This document shows, in pieces, positions 16,281-25,431 of a stretch of 56,972 nucleotides of DNA. How positions within the stretch are numbered: position 1 is the first letter of the stretch; each line of letters opens with the position of its first letter. The stretch is taken from the NCBI GenBank assembly GCA_039908535.1, contig JAMOAW010000008.1:1-56972 (forward strand), read 5' to 3'. This DNA is from JAMOAW01 sp039908535. Lineage in GTDB: Bacteria > Pseudomonadota > Magnetococcia > Magnetococcales > JADFZT01. The translations under genes and the position numbers were made by a program. Below the pieces are notes generated by a model. The model searched no databases and was not told the origin of the DNA. It saw nothing but the letters and a program-made list of their open reading frames with translations.

Positions 16281-16553
16281 TCAAAATAAAACGAATTGCT
16301 CCCCTTCTTCATCCCGAATCAACCGGAATACATGACAATCCAAACAAGTCGCCTTTTTTTGCGCAAATGTACCCGTAATGATCCCCTTGCACAATGTCCC
16401 CGAAACACTCCAACAACTCCGACCACCATTTTTACCGCCATTTTTACCCGTATGTAACGTATCCGAAGAGGCTGGACAAATACCAAGTTCGTTCACCTTT
16501 GCCCCTCCCATCTCCCGTCCACACTTCGCAATTTCCCAACAATTTTGCTTCAT
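16281..16553 (-). CDS. Small cysteine-rich two-CW domain protein
   Basis: A 90-residue protein starting MKQNCWEIAKCGREMGG. It has the two CW-type motifs: NCWE-x3-CGR at the N-terminus and RSCWSVSGTLCKG in the middle, plus ELGICPAS and CLDCH. Eight cysteines in pairs suggest a metal-binding or disulfide-stabilised module, known either as stand-alone small proteins or fused to sensory domains. Its function is unknown. It is the third gene of the rquA unit, 12 bases after the deacetylase gene. Confidence 0.8.
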   Translation of the reverse strand: MKQNCWEIAKCGREMGGAKVNELGICPASSDTLHTGKNGGKNGGRSCWSVSGTLCKGIITGTFAQKKATCLDCHVFRLIRDEEGEQFVLF

Positions 16554-16565
16554 TATAAACTTTCT

Positions 16566-17543
16566 TCACACAAAATTTTTAGAAAAAATCCCGTCAGGCT
16601 GCAACAATCCCTTCACCACAGCACACCACCCCTGGGCCAAATTTTTCGTATTATACCCCCCGCCACCTACCGCCAACACCCGACCATGTCCCAATTTTTC
16701 AGCCAACCCAGATAAACGCGCCGCCGCATGACCATGGGCTGCACTGGAAAAACGCAGATGTGTAATCGGATCACCGTCAATGGAATCGGCTCCACATTGC
16801 AAAAGAAAAAATTCCGGCTCAACTTGAATCAAAAAAGATTCTATCTGCTCCCAAGCTTGAAAAAAGGCCCCATCATCAGAACCAGGCGGAAGAGGAATAT
16901 TTAATTTATGCCCTTTGGCCAACCCTAAACCACTCTCATGAGCCGCTCCCGTACCAGGATATAAAAAACGACCATCTTCATGAATATCAGCAAAATAAAG
17001 ATCAGGATCTTTTTCAAAGGGATAAAAAACCCCATCGCCATGATGGGCATCAATATCCACATAGGCAATGCGAGTCAAACCAAACTCGGCCCGTAACGCC
17101 GCAATGACAACCCCACAATCATTAAAAACACAAAATCCTGCCGCCCGCTCTGGACGCGCGTGATGTAATCCAGCAATAGGCACAAAAGCCCGACGGCACC
17201 TTCCAGAGAGAATAGCTGCCGTCGCATCCAGGGCAGATCCAACCACATGTGCCGCAGCCTCATAAACCCCCAAAAAAGCCGGCGTGTCTCCATAATCTAA
17301 AAAACCATTTCCAGATAAAGATTGACGACGCACCTGATCCACATAGCTTTGGGTATGAAAACGAACCAAGGCCTCTTCACTGGCCAAAACCGGTGGGCTG
17401 ACCTCCACCAAAGAGGACAACCCTTGCCGATTGGCCTCCGCCCAAAAAGCATCCATACGGTGCGGACCAAAAGGGTGCCCGTGGCCAAATCCGTAACGAC
17501 CAATCTCTTCACCAATGTAAACGCGAACCACAGATGCGGTCAT
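16566..17543 (-). CDS. Histone-deacetylase-family (AcuC/APAH-like) zinc hydrolase
   Basis: A 325-residue arginase/deacetylase-fold enzyme. Visible landmarks are GHGHPFGPHRM at the N-terminus, GLHHARPERAAGFCVFND with the catalytic HH pair, YVDIDAHHGDG with the zinc aspartate and histidine, GADSIDGDPI with the second zinc aspartate, and VGGGGYNTKN with the active-site tyrosine. The class removes acetyl or similar groups from lysine, polyamines or other amines; the substrate is not evident. AGGA lies 9 bases before the ATG and overlaps the rquA stop, so the genes are a translational unit. Confidence 0.92.
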   Translation of the reverse strand: MTASVVRVYIGEEIGRYGFGHGHPFGPHRMDAFWAEANRQGLSSLVEVSPPVLASEEALVRFHTQSYVDQVRRQSLSGNGFLDYGDTPAFLGVYEAAAHVVGSALDATAAILSGRCRRAFVPIAGLHHARPERAAGFCVFNDCGVVIAALRAEFGLTRIAYVDIDAHHGDGVFYPFEKDPDLYFADIHEDGRFLYPGTGAAHESGLGLAKGHKLNIPLPPGSDDGAFFQAWEQIESFLIQVEPEFFLLQCGADSIDGDPITHLRFSSAAHGHAAARLSGLAEKLGHGRVLAVGGGGYNTKNLAQGWCAVVKGLLQPDGIFSKNFV

Positions 17544-17553
17544 AGATCCGTTC

Positions 17554-18342
17554 CTAACGTGTCAAAACCACCTTTTGATAAAGACCACCAAAAAAAGTTT
17601 GTTTTTGAATGGCAGCTGGCGCAGGAAGATCCGTAGGGAGAAGATCCACAATTTCTTCACGCCATAAATCCATCGCAAATGGTTCAAGGGTGCGTAAAAT
17701 GGGAAACATAATATAACGGTAGGGGTTCCAAAAACTGGGACCATGATAATCGATAAAAATCAACTTGCCCCCAGGACGCGTCACCCGGTAGGCCTCCTGA
17801 ACCGTCAAAATACGCGATGCAGCGGGTTGCTCATGTAACAAAAAAAAGACCACCACATGATCAAATGTACCTGATTTAAAAGAAAGATCGGTAGAATCTT
17901 CGTGATGAAGAGATAAATTGGTCAATCCCCTCGTCTTACGTTGAATATTTTCTAGCTGCACAGGGGCGACGTCCACCACGTTCAGATGACCTTTTTCTCC
18001 CAATCTAGCCGAGAAACGTTTGGTAAAGTCACCATAAACACAGGCAACCTGCAAACAATTGTTGCCATCATGGCAAGGTTCAATCTCTGCCAACGCCGCA
18101 TCCCGAAGACGATTATAGTTTCCCCAAAGAATAAGATTCACAAGCCATTGCCGCTCGAAAAAATGTACCCCACGCGGATGCAGATAGGCCCACCAATAGG
18201 TCTGTTCTAAATAATTTGGAACAGGGAGTTCTTTAGAGAGTCGATAAGATTGGTAAACCGATTGAGAGTCTCTTCTTAAAGAGGAAAAGCTCTCAGAGGA
18301 GTCCATTCCTGATAATTTTTCCAAAGGATGATCCATCGCCAT
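17554..18342 (-). CDS. rquA: RquA, rhodoquinone biosynthesis enzyme
   Basis: A 262-residue class I methyltransferase-fold protein. It has the RquA hallmarks YLEQTYWWAYLHPRGVHFFE, RQWLVNLILWGN, LQVACVYGDFTKRFSARL, NVVDVAPVQLENIQRK, FFLLHEQPAA, and a C-terminal QTFFGGLYQKVV. RquA converts ubiquinone to rhodoquinone, exchanging a ring methoxy for an amino group with S-adenosylmethionine as amino donor. Rhodoquinone, a low-potential quinone, lets fumarate reductase run and complex I work without oxygen. AGGA lies 7 bases before the ATG. It leads a tight unit with the deacetylase and two-CW genes (gaps of 10 and 12 bases). I am confident from the motif set. Confidence 0.93.
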   Translation of the reverse strand: MAMDHPLEKLSGMDSSESFSSLRRDSQSVYQSYRLSKELPVPNYLEQTYWWAYLHPRGVHFFERQWLVNLILWGNYNRLRDAALAEIEPCHDGNNCLQVACVYGDFTKRFSARLGEKGHLNVVDVAPVQLENIQRKTRGLTNLSLHHEDSTDLSFKSGTFDHVVVFFLLHEQPAASRILTVQEAYRVTRPGGKLIFIDYHGPSFWNPYRYIMFPILRTLEPFAMDLWREEIVDLLPTDLPAPAAIQKQTFFGGLYQKVVLTR

Positions 18343-18639
18343 AAGTGTTCCTAATTTTCACAGGTTTGTCGTTCAAAAATATTTTTTCTAACAGTAATGG
18401 AGATACACCTTCATAACAAGTAGAAATATTTTTTATATTTCAGCATATATATCTAATAAACAAAGCATTGAGAACATTTATAGTTGGATTCACAAAGAGT
18501 TCGGCCAAAGTCGCAGTTCTGAACATAACCCACATTCCCCTATTTTTCCAGTTTACTTAAGAGCCATTATTGGGTATCAAGAGAGTGCAAAAATCAAATT
18601 CCAAATTTACCCTCAACCATATCTATAAGGAGAAAACGG
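18343..18639. other. Intergenic region between divergent rquA unit and an orphan gene
   Basis: About 300 A/T-rich bases that must hold two divergent promoters. I see no palindromic element and no RNA gene. An AAGGAG ribosome site ends the region before the gene at 18640. Confidence 0.5.
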
Positions 18640-19104
18640 ATGACTCCTGACCAACTCTGTCAAAAAATGGGAGCATGGTTTCAAAAACATAAAGATGAAG
18701 AACCATTCGCATTTGGAGAGATCCATTTATCTACCGATGAACCAGATGCCGATATACTCCTGATTATTGGCAAACCAGAACAGGCCTGCGCTGATGAAGA
18801 GGCATATGAAAAGCAGTGGGAAAACACCATCTACGACGCACCAGTCACTTGGCTTTGGCATAAACTAGCCCAAAATGAGGCGGACGAATGGTTAAAAATT
18901 ATTTATGGAAATGAATTTCCAAGCAAAAAAATAGAAATGCTCAAAGCCCTACTGGAGTTGGCTACTCTGATTGAAAGCAATGGATATGAAATAGAATGGG
19001 ATTTGGATGACGACCAAGAGATGCAAACCGTCATACCCATTAACAAAATAGCTAAAAAAATCTCCACACAGACCGATCGATGGAAACAGTTATTGACTCA
19101 ATAG
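18640..19104 (+). CDS. Acidic hypothetical protein
   Basis: A 154-residue soluble, strongly acidic protein (MTPDQLCQKMGAWFQKHKDE start; DLDDDQEMQT near the end) with no signal peptide or membrane segment. I do not recognise the family. Predicted alternation suggests an alpha/beta start (FAFGEIHLSTDEPDADILLI) followed by helices. A strong ribosome site (AAGGAGA, 6-7 bases before ATG) supports expression. It is flanked by oppositely oriented genes, so it is probably monocistronic. Confidence 0.7.
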   Translation: MTPDQLCQKMGAWFQKHKDEEPFAFGEIHLSTDEPDADILLIIGKPEQACADEEAYEKQWENTIYDAPVTWLWHKLAQNEADEWLKIIYGNEFPSKKIEMLKALLELATLIESNGYEIEWDLDDDQEMQTVIPINKIAKKISTQTDRWKQLLTQ

Positions 19105-19119
19105 AGATACATAGCTCCG

Positions 19120-20502
19120 CTATTTTATATTTATCTCTGCATTTTCAATTAACTGAATGAAAACGCCAACCATCGTTGGATCCCATTGACCTAAATGGCG
19201 TTCTTTTTTCAATATTTCCAAAGCCTTTTCCTGCGGCATCCCTTTTCGGTACACCCGATCACCAGTCATGGCATCCCAGGTGTCGGCAATTGAAACAATT
19301 CTGGCAAGAACTGGAATTTCTTCACCCTTTAAACCAACGGGATACCCTTTCCCATCCCAACGTTCATGATGCCAAGCAGCGATCTCGGCAAATTCTTTAA
19401 AACGTTTTAATGGGGCCATAATGGTCGCTGTCTTAGAGGGATGGGATTGCATATCATGAAATTCATCCTGGGTCAATCCGCTCGGTTTATTTAAAATGGT
19501 ATCGGCAATACCAATTTTTCCCAAATCATGCATCAATGCCCCTTTTTGCAAAACAACCAACTGCTCCTCGCTAAGACCTAAATATTTTCCAAGCATAACA
19601 GAATATTTTGCCACTCTCGTGGAGTGTCCAGCGGTATAAGAATCCTTGGTTTCTAGGGCCTTGGCCAAAGAACGAAGCGTTTGCAAATAGGCCTCCTCCT
19701 CTTCTTTAAGCAGACGTTCAATGCTTTCGGCCATAAAATTAACCGATTTTCCCAACCGCCCTACCTCATCATTTGGCAAAAAGCCTTCAATACGAGCGGC
19801 AAAATTCCCCTCGGCAATGGACCGGGTGACCCTCTCAAAACGACGGATATAACGAATAAGTAAACTATGGATCAACCACCAAAACAATAAAAACAAAATA
19901 ATACCATGAAGAAGCTGAACCCAAAACATGCCCTCTTCATAATGGTCATCCTTCTCCTTGATCATGGAGAGGGTTTCTTCCAAATCGATTTCCGCTTCAA
20001 TTCCTGCCACCACCTCTCCATGCCAATGAAGAGGAATGATGGCATCCATCAAGGATTGTATCTTTCCGGTACTGGGATTGGTAATATACTCAATCTGTTT
20101 GGAAATATAAGGCTTTCCAGTGCGCAAAACATCGCCATGATAACTTTTTAAATCTTCATTTTTGTGTGGTTCGGCATCGGTATGAGCCAAAATTTTGCCA
20201 TTTTTATTATATAAATAAATTTTGTTGATCGAAAAATCGAGATCATTCAAATGAGAATCACTTTTTAAATTGTCCAAAATACGACGTAAATTATTCTCGG
20301 AGAGTGGCTCCTTTTCTGTTCCCTGAATCTCCCGTTCAATTCCCTGTAAAAACACGACCACCTGTCTGGTCACTTGGTCAAAAATGACATTTTCAATCTC
20401 TCTTTCGGAGTGCCATACAAGAAAAGTCAAATTAATCAATGAAAAAATGACAACCATGGCAATGATTTTAACTGTAATCGACGAATAAATAAAGCGTTTC
20501 AT
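19120..20502 (-). CDS. Membrane-bound HD-GYP phosphodiesterase with periplasmic sensor and HAMP
   Basis: A 460-residue protein: TM1 (about 11-30), a periplasmic sensor of about 160 residues, TM2 (about 197-215), HAMP (about 216-268) and HD-GYP (about 275-460). The catalytic set is complete: GHSTRVA (H293), HDLGK (325-329), HHERWDGKGYP (378-388) and ARIVSIADTWDAMT. HD-GYP enzymes hydrolyse c-di-GMP to pGpG or GMP; some act on other cyclic dinucleotides. It is 112 bases downstream of the DisA-like gene on the same strand. The signal sensed is unknown. Confidence 0.92.
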   Translation of the reverse strand: MKRFIYSSITVKIIAMVVIFSLINLTFLVWHSEREIENVIFDQVTRQVVVFLQGIEREIQGTEKEPLSENNLRRILDNLKSDSHLNDLDFSINKIYLYNKNGKILAHTDAEPHKNEDLKSYHGDVLRTGKPYISKQIEYITNPSTGKIQSLMDAIIPLHWHGEVVAGIEAEIDLEETLSMIKEKDDHYEEGMFWVQLLHGIILFLLFWWLIHSLLIRYIRRFERVTRSIAEGNFAARIEGFLPNDEVGRLGKSVNFMAESIERLLKEEEEAYLQTLRSLAKALETKDSYTAGHSTRVAKYSVMLGKYLGLSEEQLVVLQKGALMHDLGKIGIADTILNKPSGLTQDEFHDMQSHPSKTATIMAPLKRFKEFAEIAAWHHERWDGKGYPVGLKGEEIPVLARIVSIADTWDAMTGDRVYRKGMPQEKALEILKKERHLGQWDPTMVGVFIQLIENAEINIK

Positions 20503-20614
20503 CTGTTTTATCCTGGATAAGGGGATCTATACGAACGCTGTTTTCCAATTTTCCTAGAATAGAGTCTAAAAAAATATATAACTAATTATTTCATAAAATA
20601 TGCGTAAAATAAAT

Positions 20615-21847
20615 TCAATACTTGCCAAGACAATCTGGCCACCAATGGATCATAGATTCATCCTTTTTTGTCAATCCTGTAATCGGACCATCTTGAGAAA
20701 TGACAAACACAGCCGAGTCTGGACATTGACCGACAAAATTAACGGCGGCATTGTGTCTGGTTCCATATTTGGAGAACAAATCTGCTCGGGAAAAAGGCTG
20801 GGCCTTATTATCTTTCCAATAGACAAGTTGTTCTAAACGAATAGGAGCCAAGAGAAAAGATCCGAAAGAGAGCGGACGAAGTCGATCAGAAAGAATCAAC
20901 GCCCCATCCACGCAGGTGAGTTGTGCCAAAAGCTCGGCATGTTCGATCAGTTTACGTTTACACTCCAAAATGATCTCTTCAACGATACGCACAGTTGCAA
21001 TGGAATCCTTCTCACACCCCTCTTTTCTATTTTCTCTTCTTTTTAATTCCATATCACACAAATCACCGATCAGTACAGAACCTTCGGGACTTTCAGTCAA
21101 GGTATATTTGGGAATAATGCACTGTTCTTCGCTATTGATGGATTCAGAAGGCATCCAAACAATAATCCCCCCATGACCGCGTCTATCGGCTTCCATTAAT
21201 AAATAATCGATAAAGTCTCGGTAAGTGAGCCAATATTCCGTACCATAACGGGTAAACTCTGGATGCTGTTTAATCACATCAAGAAATCGTCTGCCGATCA
21301 AACCAGAAGTAAAATGGGTATGAACGGGTTCAAGGAACTCTCCAGACTTAAAACGAGCAATGAGTTCATCACCATGATAGATCAATAAAGATCCGGTTTT
21401 TTTAGAAATAATGGTCAAGTTATGTGGAGAAGACATCTCCAAAGGGAGGGCATCAAACCGGTTGCGACCCCGATGGGTGGTAAAAATCGCACTCCATATT
21501 TCCAAAACACGGGAGTCTTGATCAGAGGCACAGACGGCAAGAACCGTGGTATTTGGATCAAAAGCGGGTGCCAATTTAACCAAAGTATCCACCGTCAAAA
21601 GGGGTCTTTGCCCAAGTCTAAAAACGATACTCTCCCCCGATCGACCTTTGTCTGGCAAGGCACTCGGTTCCACAAGCGCAACGCCAACCTTTACAGGCCG
21701 ATCTTCGTTGCGTTTCAAACCCGCCAGAAAAACCATCTCCATAATATTTTTTACATGATCAAAAAGATATTGATCCTGTGAATCTATCGTGTCAGGCTTC
21801 CAAATTTCAATGATCGCTTTAATCATTTTTGGATCAAACACGTGCAA
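20615..21847 (-). CDS. DACNV-type protein: sensor region plus DisA/CdaA-like diadenylate cyclase domain
   Basis: A 410-residue soluble protein. The C-terminal part (about 285-400) has both diadenylate-cyclase motifs: DGA at 314-316 (CVDGALILSDRL) and GTRHNAA at 362-368, followed by DSAVFVISQDGPIT, which mirrors the IVVSEE-x-G-x-IS strand of DisA. The usual RHR is RHN, so ATP handling may differ. The N-terminal 280 residues fit the sensor region called DACNV in comparative genomics of nucleotide-signalling systems (from memory). It could make c-di-AMP or a related nucleotide, or be a catalytically altered sensor. No DHH-DHHA1 or effector gene is adjacent; an HD-GYP gene follows. Confidence 0.75.
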   Translation of the reverse strand: MHVFDPKMIKAIIEIWKPDTIDSQDQYLFDHVKNIMEMVFLAGLKRNEDRPVKVGVALVEPSALPDKGRSGESIVFRLGQRPLLTVDTLVKLAPAFDPNTTVLAVCASDQDSRVLEIWSAIFTTHRGRNRFDALPLEMSSPHNLTIISKKTGSLLIYHGDELIARFKSGEFLEPVHTHFTSGLIGRRFLDVIKQHPEFTRYGTEYWLTYRDFIDYLLMEADRRGHGGIIVWMPSESINSEEQCIIPKYTLTESPEGSVLIGDLCDMELKRRENRKEGCEKDSIATVRIVEEIILECKRKLIEHAELLAQLTCVDGALILSDRLRPLSFGSFLLAPIRLEQLVYWKDNKAQPFSRADLFSKYGTRHNAAVNFVGQCPDSAVFVISQDGPITGLTKKDESMIHWWPDCLGKY

Positions 21848-22054
21848 CTCCTTGAAATAAAATAAAAATACATTACACTATCCAAAAAAAAACACCTATT
21901 TGACCCATACAATCCATGTAACAAATGGAACGGATAAATGCCAAAAAATAACGCATTATTCCCATATTGTCAAACAGCAGATTCGATGCCAAAAAATTAT
22001 AAAAGAAAAAAGAAACATTCTTTATAAAACGCAAACAAAATAAACAGGTGATTT

Positions 22055-22825
22055 TTATGACTTTGACTGCAATTGAAAACGAATGGGAACCAAAACAGTG
22101 GCCGCAGAAGGTTTACCTTTGCGTTGAGCTGGAATAAATCGCCATTGGCTGACCGTTGTGACGGCCGCCTGATCCAAAGCGGCATAACCGGAGCTATCCT
22201 TAATTTCCACCCGAAGCACCTCCCCTGAACCCGTCACATCCACCGTTAAAACAACGGTCCCCTCTACCCCTTTCCGACGGGCACTCAACGGATAAATGGG
22301 CTTTGGATTGCTCAAATAAGCCGCACGAACATCAGGCGGACGATCCATATCCATCTGCGGCAAACGCTCTTTGGGATCGGTGCCTGACGCCCCTGAAGCC
22401 GATGCGACAACCTCTTTGACCTCCTCCTGAAGCGTCGGAGAAGAGGCAGAAGAAGAGGCAGAAGAAGAGGCAGGAGGAGACGAAGGAAGGCTTGCGAGAG
22501 GGGCAACAACCTTTTTGATCTCCTGAATGGGCTTGCGCACCGGTGCCAAAGGTTTTGGCACCGGGACAACAAACTCTTTTTCAGGAGAAGGTTCTACAGC
22601 CTGAGGCTTGAGAACCTCAGGCATAGACGAATCCGAATGAGAAGGCGGCGGCAGGGTAGCCATGATAAAATGAAAAGGCGATTTGGGAAGCACACTTGCG
22701 GACAACGTATGGGCAAATAAAAGATGGATCACCAGCACATGAAGCAGCAAAGAGAATCCAACCGCCCACCAAACCTTACCCACCAACCTTTTTTCAAAAA
22801 AATTTATAGCAAAAACTCTTACCAT
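22055..22825 (-). CDS. tonB: TonB energy-transducing protein
   Basis: A 256-residue protein with the TonB layout: a cytoplasmic stub, one N-terminal helix (about 18-40, VWWAVGFSLLLHVLVIHLLF, with the conserved helix histidine), a long periplasmic Pro/Lys/Ser linker (about 60-150, with ASSSASSSASS repeats), and a C-terminal TonB domain (about 170-256: NPKPIYPLSARRKGVEGTVV, DVTGSGEVLRVEIKDSSGY, LDQAAVTTVSQWRF). It couples ExbB/ExbD proton flow to outer-membrane receptors; exbBD are not in the window. Its ATG overlaps the receptor stop as ATGGTAA, so it is translationally coupled to the gene upstream. Confidence 0.93.
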   Translation of the reverse strand: MVRVFAINFFEKRLVGKVWWAVGFSLLLHVLVIHLLFAHTLSASVLPKSPFHFIMATLPPPSHSDSSMPEVLKPQAVEPSPEKEFVVPVPKPLAPVRKPIQEIKKVVAPLASLPSSPPASSSASSSASSPTLQEEVKEVVASASGASGTDPKERLPQMDMDRPPDVRAAYLSNPKPIYPLSARRKGVEGTVVLTVDVTGSGEVLRVEIKDSSGYAALDQAAVTTVSQWRFIPAQRKGKPSAATVLVPIRFQLQSKS

Positions 22826-25023
22826 TTAGCCGTCATTCCCAAATAGGCCATGCGTGGCAAGCCTGGTGCATACAGTTCATTGCCACCAAAACTGAGTTGA
22901 CCGGTTTCGGCATAACGTTTATCCAACAAGTTGGTGATACTCGCAAATAGATCTATGTCGGTGGTGACTGGATAGCTTCCCCGCACATTAAAAAGATCGT
23001 GACCGGCATATTTTTTGGTATTCGCCGGATCCAACCAATAACTTCCCAACGTCACCCACTCCATCTGCAATCGGCCTTTTTTACCACTGTCAGGGGCGTA
23101 ACGAAGGCTGGTATTGCCAATAAAACGAGGCGCAACCTCCATCTCTTTGCCGTCATAATTGGTGGTACCATTTACAGCCCAATCGTCGTAGGTGTGTTTG
23201 GCATAAGAGAGCGCACTATCCAAATGCCAATCATCGGTAACCGAAAAAGCAAAACCACCCTCAATCCCTTTATGAATCGTCTGCCCGGCATTTAAAGATT
23301 TACGCACGGAATCAACAGGATCGGTATAGCTAACCACATCATCGTTTTTAGTCATATGGTATAGGGAGATTTCATAGTCCAACCCCGTGCCCGTTTTTTT
23401 GCGCAATCCAACCTCAAAGCTATCCACTTTCACAGGCTTTAAGTGCATAGCCGCATCCGCTGTGGCCTGGGCTTTGGCATCTTGTCCCACTCCACAGGCT
23501 GTCGAACTGGTCAAATCGGCAGAACAGTTCGTGGCCGAGGGACGAAACAACTGCCCTTCTGATGGGGCTCGAAAGGCATGGTTATAAGTGACAAAACCGC
23601 TCAATGTATCGGTGATCGCATACGTTGCCCCCAGTTTCGGACTTAAATGGCCATAATCAACCGTTGTATCATCAACATGACCATACACCTTGCGTCCGAT
23701 GGTACTGGCCACGGTCATAGCGGTATTACCCAGATGGTTATCATAATCATAACGAATGGTATCATAACGCACTCCAGCGGTCACCCGCAACCGTTCCATG
23801 GGTGAAATCTCCCCATGCAGATAGGGTGAAACACCCTGATAGGTCACATCATAATCATAAATGCGCTCGCCCTCGACATAATCGGAATAGACCTTACTAT
23901 CGCCACTGGTACCTGGGGCAATGGTTGTCAAAATGGCATTTTCCAACCGCCCCCCCGGGCTATGATCCACATCTACCCCAACGATTAGGCGGGAACGCAA
24001 TGGCAGAAAATCTTGCCGATATTTAAGCATCAAACCAACAGAGTCATTAAAAGTCTCATAGGCCGTTTGATCATAAGACAACTGCCAACTTGGCAAAATA
24101 TCCATGTTGTCATGGCGATAATAAGGCGTCACACTCCATAAACTCGGACCGCTCTCCTTTTCAAAGGCGGTTGAAAGGCGAAAAGCCTGAACATCCCGAT
24201 AGGTAATTGGTGCATAGTTACGGGTTGGATTGTTCTCAAGATCCTCTTTAAGAATATTGATCGTACCGGAACTCTCTTGTGAAATGTTTGAAAAGGTGGC
24301 TACGGTTTTTAATACCGCATCCGTGCCAATACTCCGATCCCAACGCAAACCGCCGCTTTGGCGATCAAATCCGCTGTTATCCATCCAGCCATCCGTATGG
24401 GTCAAATTTAAATCACCCCGCACACCATTAGCATCTATCGTGTTTCCACCGGTTAACAGCAGACGCTTCCAACCATAGGCACCCACTTCACCGCTGGCCT
24501 CGACCTCCTGGTGTTCGGGTGGTGTGCGGGTAAGAACATTGACCACCCCACCAATGGCATCGGATCCATAAAGTGCCGTCCCCGGACCTTTATTGACCTC
24601 CACGCCACCAGCCATCGGCAGATTTACCTCATACAGGGCATTATGATTGAAAAAACCCGTTGACCGCGTCGGAATGCCATCCTCTAAATAAAGATAAACC
24701 GGACTGGTTGATAAGGGTTGACGAATCATAGTCATATGCCCTTCCCCACCCGCTTTATTGATCCAAACCCCTGGAACCATACCCATCAGTTCAGAAGGAT
24801 GGGTTGGATGTAAATCATGAATGGTTTGTTCCGAAATCACATCAATGCTGGCGGGTGTTTCAGAAAGCAACTGCTCTTCGCGGGTACCCGTCACGGTCAC
24901 TTCCGACAATAAGGGCTGCTCTTGAGAATCTGAAGCCCAAGCCATGGGGGTACGAAACAGACAAAGGAGAGTTAAAACCGCAACTCTCCCCCGATTGGCA
25001 ACAATAGATGGTAACACGTTCAA
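22819..25023 (-). CDS. TonB-dependent outer-membrane receptor (ligand unknown)
   Basis: A 734-residue receptor with a signal peptide ending AWAS, a TonB box region (SEVTVTGTREEQLLSETPAS), a plug domain (about 40-170: VPGVWINKAGGEG, VEVNKGPGTALYGSDAIGGV) and a 22-strand-type barrel ending in MAYLGMTAKW with a terminal aromatic. The sequence resembles iron-complex and related receptors of the FepA/CirA class; the ligand cannot be assigned. It is followed with a 7-base overlap by tonB, a dedicated pair. No Fur box or cobalamin riboswitch was recognised upstream. Confidence 0.92.
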   Translation of the reverse strand: MNVLPSIVANRGRVAVLTLLCLFRTPMAWASDSQEQPLLSEVTVTGTREEQLLSETPASIDVISEQTIHDLHPTHPSELMGMVPGVWINKAGGEGHMTMIRQPLSTSPVYLYLEDGIPTRSTGFFNHNALYEVNLPMAGGVEVNKGPGTALYGSDAIGGVVNVLTRTPPEHQEVEASGEVGAYGWKRLLLTGGNTIDANGVRGDLNLTHTDGWMDNSGFDRQSGGLRWDRSIGTDAVLKTVATFSNISQESSGTINILKEDLENNPTRNYAPITYRDVQAFRLSTAFEKESGPSLWSVTPYYRHDNMDILPSWQLSYDQTAYETFNDSVGLMLKYRQDFLPLRSRLIVGVDVDHSPGGRLENAILTTIAPGTSGDSKVYSDYVEGERIYDYDVTYQGVSPYLHGEISPMERLRVTAGVRYDTIRYDYDNHLGNTAMTVASTIGRKVYGHVDDTTVDYGHLSPKLGATYAITDTLSGFVTYNHAFRAPSEGQLFRPSATNCSADLTSSTACGVGQDAKAQATADAAMHLKPVKVDSFEVGLRKKTGTGLDYEISLYHMTKNDDVVSYTDPVDSVRKSLNAGQTIHKGIEGGFAFSVTDDWHLDSALSYAKHTYDDWAVNGTTNYDGKEMEVAPRFIGNTSLRYAPDSGKKGRLQMEWVTLGSYWLDPANTKKYAGHDLFNVRGSYPVTTDIDLFASITNLLDKRYAETGQLSFGGNELYAPGLPRMAYLGMTAKW

Positions 25024-25226
25024 AAACTCCTCAATAAAAGTGGATGCGCCAAATGGTCATGGACGCAGGCTAAATTTAGTATAATCAATATTCATTCCAA
25101 AATATAAATAGTTGAATTTTATATATTCTTATTTATTTTCAAACTAAAACCGTGGCTTTTCACCTAAAAAGTGTGGCATATGGCACAGTTTGAATCATTA
25201 ACCTCATCAAAACCATCACCTGTCCA
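25024..25226. other. A/T-rich upstream region of the TonB-receptor/tonB unit
   Basis: About 200 bases that should carry the promoter of the receptor-tonB unit. I see no clear Fur box, riboswitch or reading frame. Confidence 0.4.
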
Positions 25227-25402
25227 TGTATCAGAAAAATAAACATCAAGACCTTGGGGGGCGGAGAACCGCCCCCCAATTCCCCCCACCCTTTTTTTTT
25301 AAGTCTTAAAAAAAAAGGGTGGGGGATGCAATCCCCCAAGGTCTTGACTTTGCTTTTTGTTCAGACACTCGTTCATCGTCCACACTTAAATGTGGTGGTA
25401 CC
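25227..25402 (+). repeat. Chimeric repeat: palindromic-element left part joined to MITE right end
   Basis: Copy 7. It starts TGTATCAGAAAAATAAACAT like the palindromic elements, with hairpin 1 and the T/A-tract stem. It then switches to the GGGGGATGCAATCCCCC hairpin, AAGGTCTTGACTTTGC, and the right MITE end reading TTAAATGTGGTGGTACC. The partner left MITE end and any 8-bp duplication are missing. This shows that the two families exchange or share modules. Confidence 0.85.
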
Positions 25403-25431
25403 TAAAAATTCTCTTACCGAGAAATAACGCT

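Noticed and set aside
25024..25226. Cobalamin riboswitch or Fur box upstream of the TonB receptor
   Set aside because: No conserved riboswitch boxes and no GATAATGATAATCATTATC-like palindrome could be found.
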